The position numbers and the translations under genes are program-made. This document shows positions 39,706-47,429 of a stretch of DNA of 64,000 bases, one piece after another. This stretch comes from Bifidobacterium eulemuris (GTDB taxonomy: Bacteria > Actinomycetota > Actinomycetes > Actinomycetales > Bifidobacteriaceae). Below the pieces are notes generated by a model. It worked only from the letters and a program-made list of their open reading frames with translations, did no database searches and was not told the origin of the DNA. Location: the NCBI RefSeq assembly GCF_014898155.1, contig NZ_CP062938.1, forward strand, positions 1,426,001-1,490,000, read 5' to 3'. How positions within the stretch are numbered: position 1 is the first letter of the stretch; every line of letters begins with the position of its first letter.

Positions 39706-40638
39706 ATGAGCACTCCAACGACATCCTTCGCCAATCGACGACTCATCGAACTAAGTATGCGCGAAGAAGACCGGCTAAGACGCTTCCATGAGCGGCGGAG
39801 AAGCGCGACCGAATGCTGCCTGACCACCGCGTTGCGCATAGCGATGATTGAAGTCCCCATCCTGATCAACACCGTCGAACCGAACCACCATCCTCGCCTC
39901 GACGACCAGCGACTTCACCTCGCCGTACCGACCAAGGGCAATCGCTCCCAGAGCAAGGACGCCCAGTATCATTCGTTCCAACAAATCAGCACCGCGTCGA
40001 TGAGCGACAAACGCAGAGACGCCTATGCACCGATCAAAATCTGTCCGGATATCACCATGACCCATCCGCTGCTCACATGGGCGCAAATGGCGGCATACCT
40101 CAACGGAGGCGAGCTCATCGTTTTGGCGGACTCACTGATGCGGCGCAACGCGGTGCAATACCGTTACGGCATCCAGGATTTCGCCGATCTATTGGATGCG
40201 CTGCCCCAGAAGTTCCGTCGGCGCGAGACTTGCGAAAAAGCGCTTCTGTATATGCGGGAGAACACCGATTCCTCCATGGAGTCGCGAATGCGCATCAAAC
40301 TGATCAACACCAAGATGCCCGAACTGCAGGGACTTGTCGTCAATCATCCAGTGGCGATCAGCGAAAGCAAAACCGTCTATCTGGATATGGCGATACCCGA
40401 GTTGCGCATCGGCATCGAGTATTCGGGACGGCATCACGCCGAGCAATGGGAAAGCGACGAGGAGCGACGGACCGCTCTGACGGCGATCAATTGGCGGAAC
40501 TTCACCGCCAACGCGGAGACCATGAACGACGAAGCCAAATGGAGCACATTCGTCACCCAACTTCGTCTTGCCTTCCTCGAACAGCAGCGAACGGACGGAC
40601 AGACGGTCGCTTCCGGGGACGCACCCTTGGGAGGGTAA
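39706..40638 (+). CDS. Putative endonuclease-fold protein (DUF559-like)
   Basis: I do not recognise a named family with certainty. The 310-residue protein has a helical N-terminal half and a C-terminal part with VYLDMAIPELRIGIEYSGRHH, which resembles the D-(x)n-ExY/K core of small PD-(D/E)XK proteins related to DUF559. It could be a restriction-like or repair nuclease. TACATT lies seven to twelve bases before the ATG and no ribosome site exists, so the message may be leaderless; a TTG at 39688 is an alternative. A toxin-antitoxin pair and a tRNA gene follow, which fits an accessory insertion. Confidence 0.6.
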   Translation: MSTPTTSFANRRLIELSMREEDRLRRFHERRRSATECCLTTALRIAMIEVPILINTVEPNHHPRLDDQRLHLAVPTKGNRSQSKDAQYHSFQQISTASMSDKRRDAYAPIKICPDITMTHPLLTWAQMAAYLNGGELIVLADSLMRRNAVQYRYGIQDFADLLDALPQKFRRRETCEKALLYMRENTDSSMESRMRIKLINTKMPELQGLVVNHPVAISESKTVYLDMAIPELRIGIEYSGRHHAEQWESDEERRTALTAINWRNFTANAETMNDEAKWSTFVTQLRLAFLEQQRTDGQTVASGDAPLGG

Positions 40639-40640
40639 TT

Positions 40641-40904
40641 ATGCGGTACAATATTCCGGAAATCGTATTGCGATCCGCCCTCAAACATGGGGTGAATCCA
40701 AACGACGCCTTATACGTCACCGAACATCCGATTATGTCGCTTGTCATGGAGGAGGAACCGCTCAAGATTCTGCATCTCGGCATCTCGCCCGAAGGCATCC
40801 CTCTGGAGGTCGTCACCATACGCACCTCGCGAGGGGACGCGGTTATCCACGCCATGCGCATGCGCACCAAATACGTCAGACTTCCGGAAGGAGGAGGACG
40901 GTGA
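40641..40904 (+). CDS. Putative toxin of a toxin-antitoxin pair
   Basis: The 87-residue protein reads MRYNIPEIVLRSALKHGVNP, then a short beta-rich body (PLEVVTIRTSRGD, VIHAMRMRTKY). Similar small actinobacterial proteins, with a HGV..DALYV.EHP motif and a terminal IHAM..R.KY motif, pair with a downstream ribbon-helix-helix partner. The arrangement recalls BrnT-like toxins, but the exact family is unconfirmed. GGGAGGG lies five bases before the ATG. It starts two bases after the preceding gene ends, and its stop overlaps the antitoxin start. Confidence 0.6.
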   Translation: MRYNIPEIVLRSALKHGVNPNDALYVTEHPIMSLVMEEEPLKILHLGISPEGIPLEVVTIRTSRGDAVIHAMRMRTKYVRLPEGGGR

Positions 40905-41305
40905 GCGACAAGAAATACCGGCTGCTTTCAGCCGATGACTTTGACGCGGACGAAGCGAGAATGCTCCACGAAGCCTCCAAGGAAGCGCAACGAGGCTATT
41001 CGGACCGGCAACTGGCAGCGGCCGCCGCCAGACCGGTCGGCAGACCGCTATCCGTCGGAGCCTCCCGCGCGTCGAACGTCATACGCGTGCGACTGGATGA
41101 CGAACGCGACAAGCGGATCGAAGACTACAGAAAGAAGCGGCGAATCACCAGAAGCGAGGCGGTCCGCGAACTTATCGACAAAGGACTGGACATGATGCAA
41201 GAAACGCAAAAAACCTCTGGAGCCGAAGCCCCAGAGGCGACAGTACCCCCCGTGGGATTCGAACCCACAACCCACGACTTAAAAGGACGCTGCTCTAACC
41301 GTTGA
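40901..41305 (+). CDS. Ribbon-helix-helix antitoxin, C-terminus running into the tRNA gene
   Basis: The GTG start overlaps the toxin stop (GTGA) and follows GGAAGGAGGAGG. The 134-residue protein has a flexible N-terminus and a CopG/ParD-like domain at about residues 65-115 (SNVIRVRLDDERDKRIEDY, then TRSEAVRELIDKGLDMM). Toxin-first order and the RHH fold fit a type II antitoxin. The last 20 residues (VPPVGFEPTTHDLKGRCSNR) are encoded by the antisense strand of the tRNA-Lys gene. Such VGFEPTT tails are often artefacts of tRNA genes, but here the frame is continuous with no earlier stop, so the tail would be translated. Confidence 0.65.
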   Translation: MSDKKYRLLSADDFDADEARMLHEASKEAQRGYSDRQLAAAAARPVGRPLSVGASRASNVIRVRLDDERDKRIEDYRKKRRITRSEAVRELIDKGLDMMQETQKTSGAEAPEATVPPVGFEPTTHDLKGRCSNR

Positions 41306-41316
41306 GCTAGAGGGGC
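41244..41316 (-). tRNA. tRNA-Lys (anticodon UUU)
   Basis: The minus strand reads GCCCCTC, TA, a D arm GCTC/GAGC, the anticodon loop CTTTTAA, a T arm GTGGG-TTCGAAT-CCCAC and GGGGGGT with discriminator A, giving 73 nt. The anticodon stem has one T-T mismatch. CCA is not encoded. A good promoter lies upstream. Confidence 0.85.
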
Positions 41317-41339
41317 ACGGTGCGTAGCACCAGTGGGAT

Positions 41340-41368
41340 ATTGTACAACGAATCGTGAGACACGCCAA
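41340..41368 (-). promoter_or_regulatory. Promoter of tRNA-Lys
   Basis: On the minus strand TTGGCG (41368-41363) and TACAAT (41345-41340) are separated by 17 bases. The distance to the tRNA 5' end is 24 bases. Confidence 0.7.
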
Positions 41369-41497
41369 ACTCAACCGAAGCCGCGTCGCAATCATGCCGA
41401 CCCCATGCGGACCAGACCAAGACCCCGCAACACGGTAGGCATCCCATACCATTCGCAGGGCTCATGAGGACAGGGCTAAGGCGCGGCCTCGCCGGAC

Positions 41498-41776
41498 TCA
41501 GTCGAGACCGAGTTCGTAGGCGGCGGCCATCTCCTTGCCGGAGTAGGTTTTGAACGCCATCAGCGTGCGGGTGCGGGTCACGCCGTCGACCTTGGCGATG
41601 CCGCCGGGAATCACGTCGGTGAGCGCGTCATGGTCCGCGGCGGAGACGACCGCGACCAGGTCGATATCGCCGGCCACCGAATACACCTCACGCACGCCGG
41701 GGATGTCCGCGATCGCCTGCGCGACCTCGTTCACCTTGCCGCTGGCCACATCAATCAGCACGATTGCGTTCGTCAT
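41498..41776 (-). CDS. Stand-alone Lrp/AsnC ligand-binding domain protein
   Basis: The 92-residue protein is only the AsnC_trans_reg/RAM domain: MTNAIVLIDVASGKVNEVAQ, then GVREVYSVAGDIDLVAVVSA and RTRTLMAFKTY. It lacks the HTH of Lrp regulators. These small proteins bind amino acids and may modulate a full-length Lrp partner. AAAGGAGTTGTT precedes the ATG. It is a short single-gene unit. Confidence 0.88.
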   Translation of the reverse strand: MTNAIVLIDVASGKVNEVAQAIADIPGVREVYSVAGDIDLVAVVSAADHDALTDVIPGGIAKVDGVTRTRTLMAFKTYSGKEMAAAYELGLD

Positions 41777-42130
41777 AACAACTCCTTTGTTTCGCTATTC
41801 GTTCCGCCAGCACTCATTATAGGCGGACGCGCTGCGTTTCCGTATGCGCACGGACGCCTTCGTGCGCTACGCGGCGGCCGACGCGACGCGTGTTTCCGCA
41901 TGTGCCCGCGGACGCCCTTCAGTAATGACGACAAGGCTTCCCACGCGTTGCGTGTTTCCGTATGCGCCCCGGACACCCCTCGCACCAACCCGGCAACGCC
42001 CGCCGCGCCCGCGCACGAACGGCCCCGATCAGAATGAGGACCGCACGCACCGACCGTTCGGCAAAACGCCTACGCACGGCCGGACTTGGTCGACCTTGCC
42101 GGTGGACGGTTGCATATTGCCGGGAAACGC
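41777..42130. other. Spacer with three related direct repeats
   Basis: GTTTCCGTATGCGC-CGGAC units occur near 41837, 41890 and 41952 with growing divergence. Near 42073 the last bases of the downstream membrane gene (GCACGGCCGGACTTGGT) are repeated, a partial duplication of its 3' end. No gene is seen. Confidence 0.5.
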
Positions 42131-43354
42131 TTACGCGCGGCCGGACTTGGTGGGGTCGATGCTCATCGTCTGGAAACGGTCGGCCATGAAGTCGTTGCCG
42201 AAATTATCGGCGAAGAACTGGGTGATGGGCGAGTCGGGCAGTTCGCCGGAAACGCGCGTGAACCAGCAGTCGAGCGCCATCAGCGTCATCACGCAGTCGA
42301 CCACCATCAGCGCGAAGCAGACCGTGGTGAGCGAGTAGCGCACCTTCCATGGGATCTTGTTGATCAGCCACAGCAGCCACGGCAGAATCAGCTTGATCCA
42401 CAGCAGGCCCAGCACACCCCAGAACAGCATGTATTTGCCGGAGGTGCGCCCGCCGATCGACAGCCATTGGCCGGTGTAGTCCCACGCGGTGATGCCGAAC
42501 GCCACCTCCATGAACCAGCTGACGAACCATTCGAACGCGCCGCCGATCACCGCGGAGGCGAGGAATATCGCCACCGGATTCGCGCGCCACAGGCGGTTGA
42601 GGCAGGCGGTCAGAATCACCGCGCCGAAGCCGTAGATCGGCGAGAACGGCCCCCACAGTAGGCCGGCGCGGTCCTCGTATTCGCCGAACAGAATGTAGTG
42701 GTAGATCGTCTCGACCACCAGGCCGAACACGCAGCCGATCAGGAACAGCCAGAACACGTTGAAGAAGTCCAGCGAGATGTAGCCTTTGCCGGTCTGGTCG
42801 CGGCCGAGCATGCCTTTGCGCACGGCGTCCCAATAGTTGTCGCGCTCGTCCATGCGCCTGAGGGTGCGGTGCAGGCGGCGTTCCTCATGCAGAGCCGGAT
42901 CCGCCACGATCGAGATGGTCACGAGGATCACCAGCTGGATCGCGGGCATGATCAGATTGCCGCCGATGCCCTGCAACGCGAGCGAGAACATCGCCTCGGC
43001 GATGGTGAGCGGGATCAGCGTATAGGCCCAGCGGGCAGCGTGCTTGCGCTTGTTGCGCAGCAGCAACGCGCCGAAGACGACCAGACAGGTCGCGTTCACC
43101 ACCAGCAGCACGGTGTCCGCCGCGGTCAGCATGAACGTCAGGTCCATGAAGTCCACGTTCATACGGCCGGCGATCACCTCGCGCGTCGCGTGCGCGCTGG
43201 ACAGCACGATGGCGGGCGCCGTCATGATGCCGTTGAGCAGCACCAGCGCGCCGTAGATGCGGGCTACCAGCGGCAGTCGCTTGTCGTCGATGTCGATCAC
43301 GCCGTCGCCGTTCACATCGGCTTCGGCAATCCCCCGGTTCGTCACTTCACTCAT
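42131..43354 (-). CDS. CmpB-type putative ABC-transporter permease with an N-terminal EF-hand loop
   Basis: The 407-residue protein is a polytopic membrane protein. Its C-terminal half (FNVFWLFLIGCVFGLVVETI ... GPFSPIYGFGAVIL ... GGAFEWFVSWFMEVAFGI ... WDYTGQWL) matches the CmpB-like putative ABC transporter permease family. The N-terminal half has five or six other helices. Residues 13-24, DVNGDGVIDIDD, match the canonical EF-hand calcium loop at every ligand position (D1, N3, D5, I8, D9, D12). The function is unknown. GGGAGCT precedes the ATG. There is no ATPase partner nearby. Confidence 0.72.
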   Translation of the reverse strand: MSEVTNRGIAEADVNGDGVIDIDDKRLPLVARIYGALVLLNGIMTAPAIVLSSAHATREVIAGRMNVDFMDLTFMLTAADTVLLVVNATCLVVFGALLLRNKRKHAARWAYTLIPLTIAEAMFSLALQGIGGNLIMPAIQLVILVTISIVADPALHEERRLHRTLRRMDERDNYWDAVRKGMLGRDQTGKGYISLDFFNVFWLFLIGCVFGLVVETIYHYILFGEYEDRAGLLWGPFSPIYGFGAVILTACLNRLWRANPVAIFLASAVIGGAFEWFVSWFMEVAFGITAWDYTGQWLSIGGRTSGKYMLFWGVLGLLWIKLILPWLLWLINKIPWKVRYSLTTVCFALMVVDCVMTLMALDCWFTRVSGELPDSPITQFFADNFGNDFMADRFQTMSIDPTKSGRA

Positions 43355-43731
43355 AGCTCCCTAGGCTATCAGGCCGCCCGCGATACCGCAGACGGCGGAG
43401 ATGACGGGAACGACAGAGAAAACGGAGGAAACGGAGATTATCGGCGGGGGCCGCGCGGGCACGACGGAGCCAAGCGGCACGCCCGACAGCGTACCCGACA
43501 GCCGCTCGGCGGCATGCCCAGCGGCACGTCCGACAGTCCGCCCAACAGCACGTCTGACAACACAACCGGAAGTACACCCGGCGACGCAATCGGCGGCATA
43601 ACCGACAGTCCGCCCGACAACACAACCTGCGGCACACCCGACGACACAACCGACAGCGCGCCCGGCGGTACGCCCGACGGCACAACCGGCGGCACACCCG
43701 GCAACCGTTGGATTTTGGCCTGGCTCAGCCG
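43355..43731. other. Degenerate tandem-repeat spacer
   Basis: About 43480-43710 consists of imperfect 15-bp units such as CCCGACGGCACAACC and GGCGGCACACCCGGC on the plus strand. The unit length is a multiple of three, so a Gly/Thr/Pro/Asp-rich frame stays open, but it lacks a ribosome site. No gene is called. Confidence 0.55.
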
Positions 43732-44169
43732 CTACCGCTTGGCGGTGCCGTCTTTCGGCCTGCGGTCGCGAGTGGCGTAGAAGCCGAGCGCGACGGCGAA
43801 CACGATCAACGCCAACGTATCGAAGGTGACCAGCGAGAACACCAGCACGAACACCAGCCAATACACCACTTTGCGGTTCGGATGCCCCGGAACGATGTAT
43901 TTGAAGGCCACGAACGCGCTCACCGCGGCGACGGCGATGGAAGCGACGGCGTACATCGCCACATAGCCGACCTGCCCGCCGCCGACCAGCGTGCCGTCCG
44001 CGGAGGGGATCACCCCCATACTGCCCAGCACCAGCACCACGGCCATGCCCGCAAGATAGAGGGAGCCGGCCCAGATCAGCGCGCGTTCCGGCGTGCGTTT
44101 TTGAAAGGCGACGGCGGCCGCCCTCTGCTGGCGCAGATAGTTGTTGTCATGCTTCATCGCATTCGCCAT
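43732..44169 (-). CDS. Small membrane protein of unknown function
   Basis: The 145-residue protein begins MANAMKHDNNYLRQQRAAA and has four membrane helices (ERALIWAGSLYLAGMAVVLV, QVGYVAMYAVASIAVAAVSA, KVVYWLVFVLVFSLV and a last one ending in ALGFYATRDRR). The C-terminal tail is basic. AAAGGACATATC precedes the ATG. No family is recognised. Confidence 0.72.
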   Translation of the reverse strand: MANAMKHDNNYLRQQRAAAVAFQKRTPERALIWAGSLYLAGMAVVLVLGSMGVIPSADGTLVGGGQVGYVAMYAVASIAVAAVSAFVAFKYIVPGHPNRKVVYWLVFVLVFSLVTFDTLALIVFAVALGFYATRDRRPKDGTAKR

Positions 44170-44540
44170 GATATGTCCTTTGTGAGTACGTCCCTCACAG
44201 TCTAGCCCCGACCCCGGCGATTCGCCGGCAGCGACCTTCGCGCGGCCTCATCACCCCAAGCGGAGGGCTACGGCGCGGGCTCATCATATCCAGCAAACGT
44301 TCAGCAAACATCCGGAAATCATCGGCGAAGCTCGCAGAGCATGCCCCGCCCAGCCACAGCGGACAACCGGGCCAATGCGGTTCACTCGTATGCAGAACAC
44401 CTATCCCACTAGAACACCTAGCCCACCTATCCCGCTCACCTATCTCACTCACAGATCGGAACGAAACCGCCCGCCACCCATACCGACTTCGTCGACCACG
44501 GCGGCACGCATGCCGCAGCATTCACGAAAGGAGTCCCAGA
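44170..44540. other. Spacer upstream of the beta-helix surface protein
   Basis: Degenerate CACCTATCCCACT-like units (about 44397-44455) and two ATCC/CAGCAAAC repeats are visible. The ribosome site of the next gene is at its right end. No gene is seen. Confidence 0.4.
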
Positions 44541-46193
44541 ATGAATGGCTTCACCACCGACCACAGTCGCACCTCCGGCGACGACCCCCACCATCGGCCG
44601 TCGCAGAGCCGCACGCGTACGGTCCGCGCACGCACGGCCCACACCGGTAGGCTCGCCGCGATCACCGCCGCCAGCGCGCTGGTCGTCGGATTCGGCACCG
44701 GAGCCGCGGGCATGGCGCTCATCCGCGCGAACGCGGCGAACACGAGCGCCCCCGGCGTCATGACCGGCCAACCCGGCGGCATGGGCGGCGGTGCCGACAC
44801 CATGACCTTCGACTATTCCGGCACCTACTCCGCCGCGCTCACCGCCGACGGGGAAAGCGTCGAATCGGACGGAGAAACCACCGCCGCCAGCGAAACCGAC
44901 CAGAACGTGGCCCTGGCCGAAAACGGCGGCACGCTCACGCTCAGCGACGCGACCCTGAACAAAAGCGGCGATTCCGATAACGCCGACAACTGCAATTTCT
45001 ACGGCACGAACTCAATCGCGCTGACCGTCGGCGAGGGGTCGCGAACCATCATCAGCGACTCCACGCTCACCGCCGACTCGGACGGGTCGAACGGCGTGTT
45101 CGCCACCGACTCGGGCACCGCGCTCGTCAACAACACCACCATCACCACCTCCGCCGACAACTCGCGCGGACTCGACGCGACCTACGGCGGCACGATCCTC
45201 GCCGCGTCGATCACCGCCGATACGGCCGGAGACCATAGCGCCACCGTGGCCACCGACCGCGGCGGCGGATCGATCTCGCTGAACACGGCCGACCTGAGCA
45301 CGGCCGGATCGGGCTCGCCGCTGCTGTATTCCACCGGCGACGTGCAGGTGACCGGCGTGACGGGCACGGCGAGCGGATCGCAGATCGCCGGCATGGAGGG
45401 ATACAACACCATACTGATCAACGACTCCACGCTGGAAAGCACCATCACCGAGAAAACCGCCAGCGATCCGGTCGCCAACGCCGTGATCATCTACCAGTCG
45501 ACCTCAGGCGACGCGGAAACCTCGACCGGCGAGCACGCCACCTTCCAGGTGAAGGACTCCACGTTGAAATCGGCCATCGAATCCGGTTCGATGTTCTACT
45601 TCACCAACACCACCGCCGACGTGGTGCTCTCGAACACCGCGCTCGACTTCGACACCGACAAGGCGGCCCTGATCACCGCGGCCGGCAACGATGCGAACAA
45701 CTGGGGACAGGCGGGCTCGAACGGCGCGACCGTGACCTTCACCGGCCGAAACCAGACGCTCGCCGGCACGGTGGCCGCCGACACAATCTCGTCGGTCACG
45801 CTCAACCTGTTGGAGGGCTCGACTTGGACGGGCGCGGCCGAAATCACCGAGAACGCGAGTGCCACGGACGAAGCCACCACCGACGCGCCCATCACCGTGA
45901 ACGTGGACGGCACCTCGACCTGGGTGGTGACCGAAGACACGACGGTATCCGCGCTGAACGTGGCCGACGGCGGCAGTGTGGTGGACGAGGACGGACGCAC
46001 GGTGAGCATCGTGGCGGGCGGCGAAACCATCGTCTCCGGCACCAGCGACGTGACCGTGACCGTCACCGGCGAGTACGGCACCACCGTCGGCGAGGAGCAG
46101 ACCGGCGAATACACCGAACTCAGCGAGGACCTCATCGACCGCAGCGACTTCGACGAACAGTTCGGCACCTCCACCTCGTGGAGCATGACGTAG
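44541..46193 (+). CDS. Exported, membrane-anchored beta-helix protein
   Basis: The 550-residue protein has a basic N-terminus, one membrane helix (LAAITAASALVVGFGTGAAG, about residues 33-55) and then a Met/Gly-rich linker (PGGMGGGADTM). The remaining 450 residues have a repeating pattern of short beta strands rich in Asp, Thr, Ser, Gly and Asn (VNNTTITTSADNSRGLDATYG, INDSTLESTI), as in right-handed parallel beta-helix surface proteins. No LPXTG signal or C-terminal anchor is present, so the N-terminal helix is the only anchor. GAAAGGAG precedes the ATG. The function is unknown; adhesion or polysaccharide binding are guesses. Confidence 0.65.
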   Translation: MNGFTTDHSRTSGDDPHHRPSQSRTRTVRARTAHTGRLAAITAASALVVGFGTGAAGMALIRANAANTSAPGVMTGQPGGMGGGADTMTFDYSGTYSAALTADGESVESDGETTAASETDQNVALAENGGTLTLSDATLNKSGDSDNADNCNFYGTNSIALTVGEGSRTIISDSTLTADSDGSNGVFATDSGTALVNNTTITTSADNSRGLDATYGGTILAASITADTAGDHSATVATDRGGGSISLNTADLSTAGSGSPLLYSTGDVQVTGVTGTASGSQIAGMEGYNTILINDSTLESTITEKTASDPVANAVIIYQSTSGDAETSTGEHATFQVKDSTLKSAIESGSMFYFTNTTADVVLSNTALDFDTDKAALITAAGNDANNWGQAGSNGATVTFTGRNQTLAGTVAADTISSVTLNLLEGSTWTGAAEITENASATDEATTDAPITVNVDGTSTWVVTEDTTVSALNVADGGSVVDEDGRTVSIVAGGETIVSGTSDVTVTVTGEYGTTVGEEQTGEYTELSEDLIDRSDFDEQFGTSTSWSMT

Positions 46194-46248
46194 CGCGGCG
46201 GCGTCACCGCACAGGGCTGAGGCCCGCTCCCGACCCTGCGCGGTCGCA

Positions 46249-46327
46249 CGCACGGTCATATAACCGCACGGTCACGTGACTGCACGGCCACATAACCACA
46301 CATCACACAATCACACAGCCACATAAC
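46249..46327. repeat. 16-bp tandem array between the two surface-protein genes
   Basis: CGCACGGTCATATAAC, CGCACGGTCACGTGAC and TGCACGGCCACATAAC follow one another with period 16, then two more divergent units. It lies between the beta-helix gene and the next gene. Confidence 0.65.
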
Positions 46328-46394
46328 CCAACGACCACACGACCATCCCATCATTCGGCCGCGTTTTATTCGCGGCCATACGAAAGGACATCCC

Positions 46395-47021
46395 ATGACC
46401 GACAACACCACTTCCATCTCCAACGAACAGCCGAACATCGCTACCAACACATCTGCGGGAGGCACACAACAGAACACCTACCCGTATGGCACGGCTCAGT
46501 ACGGAACATCTCAGTACGGAACACCCCAGTACGGCGGTGCTTATGCGGACGCGCCATATGGCGGCACCCCATACGGCGGCTATACGCCGTATCCGTCGGC
46601 ATCCGCAGGCGCGGGGGTGAACGCGGGCGCGCAGGCGAAAAACGCCAAGTCCACGCTGGGAGGAAAAACCATCGCCATGATCGTCGGCATTGCGCTGGCC
46701 TGCGGACTGGTCGGCGGCGCGGGCGGCGCGCTCGCGGTCAACGCGCTGGTCGGGCAGACCTCGAGCACACAGATGGAAATGCAAATGCCGGGCGATATGG
46801 ATAGCGACATGGGCGATATGGGAGGCATGGGCGGATTCGGCGGCCAATCCGGCGACGGCCAAAGCGCACCCGACGGCATGTCGCAAGGCGGTTCCTCCGA
46901 TAGCGGCCAATCCGGCGGAGACAGCGCTGACACTGGCAGCGGCAGCACCGGCAGCAATAACTCCAGCAGCGATAGCGACGCTGGCACCAACGCCTTCGGC
47001 GATTCCTCTATGACCATCTAG
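46395..47021 (+). CDS. Membrane protein with a Met/Gly/Ser-rich extracellular tail
   Basis: The 208-residue protein has a Tyr/Gly/Pro-rich cytoplasmic part with YGTSQYGTPQYGG-like repeats, one membrane helix (IAMIVGIALACGLVGGAGGA, about residues 95-117) and an outside tail with MEMQMPGDMDSDMGDMGGMGG followed by Gly/Ser/Asp-rich sequence. The Met/Gly part resembles the linker just after the helix in the preceding beta-helix protein. No enzyme motif is seen. AAAGGACATCCC precedes the ATG. A metal-binding or scaffolding role is a guess. Confidence 0.65.
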   Translation: MTDNTTSISNEQPNIATNTSAGGTQQNTYPYGTAQYGTSQYGTPQYGGAYADAPYGGTPYGGYTPYPSASAGAGVNAGAQAKNAKSTLGGKTIAMIVGIALACGLVGGAGGALAVNALVGQTSSTQMEMQMPGDMDSDMGDMGGMGGFGGQSGDGQSAPDGMSQGGSSDSGQSGGDSADTGSGSTGSNNSSSDSDAGTNAFGDSSMTI

Positions 47022-47105
47022 ACCAATCGGTTGGGGCGTTGCCAAACACGCCCCAACGACGCCCCAACCGGATTCGAAACCGCCCCCGAAAAGAGGTGGG
47101 AACGA

Positions 47106-47206
47106 GTTTGGTGTGCCGGATTCTCCAAGCAAGGCCGATTTCGCACACCAAACTTTCAAATCAATCGTTTTACCCACGCGAGGCTCGACAAGCCCACACA
47201 CCAAAC
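47106..47206. repeat. Three-box GTTTGGTGTG element, copy 3
   Basis: Box A starts at 47106, B at 47144 and C at 47197; the spacings are 38 and 53 as in copy 2. Box A is followed by CCGGATTC as in copy 1. Confidence 0.9.
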
Positions 47207-47358
47207 TCAAAAACGATGTTTTCGGCGTGCATTTCAGATGGCGAACGGTGCGCGCATAATCGTGCACACGAATATTGGATAGTGAATGCCCCGCCTACCT
47301 GCTAGGCGCGCGCCACACGCCACGGGCAAGTCGCCAGCAGTGTAAGTGCAGCGAGCGC

Positions 47359-47409
47359 CCGTCTATCCTGCCGGGCGTGATACCAGTAGACACCCGCCAA
47401 GATAGACGG
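47359..47409. terminator. Hairpin downstream of the ATPase gene
   Basis: CCGTCTATC pairs with GATAGACGG, with CCCGCC and GGCGTG-like inner pairing. It starts 20 nt after the ATPase stop and is a plausible terminator. Confidence 0.5.
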
Positions 47410-47429
47410 CTTGGCAACGCGAAACCTTT

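Noticed and set aside
43514..43780. Small Gly/Thr/Pro/Asp repeat protein on the plus strand
   Set aside because: The frame stays open because the repeat unit is a multiple of three, but there is no ribosome site and it runs into the end of a minus-strand gene.
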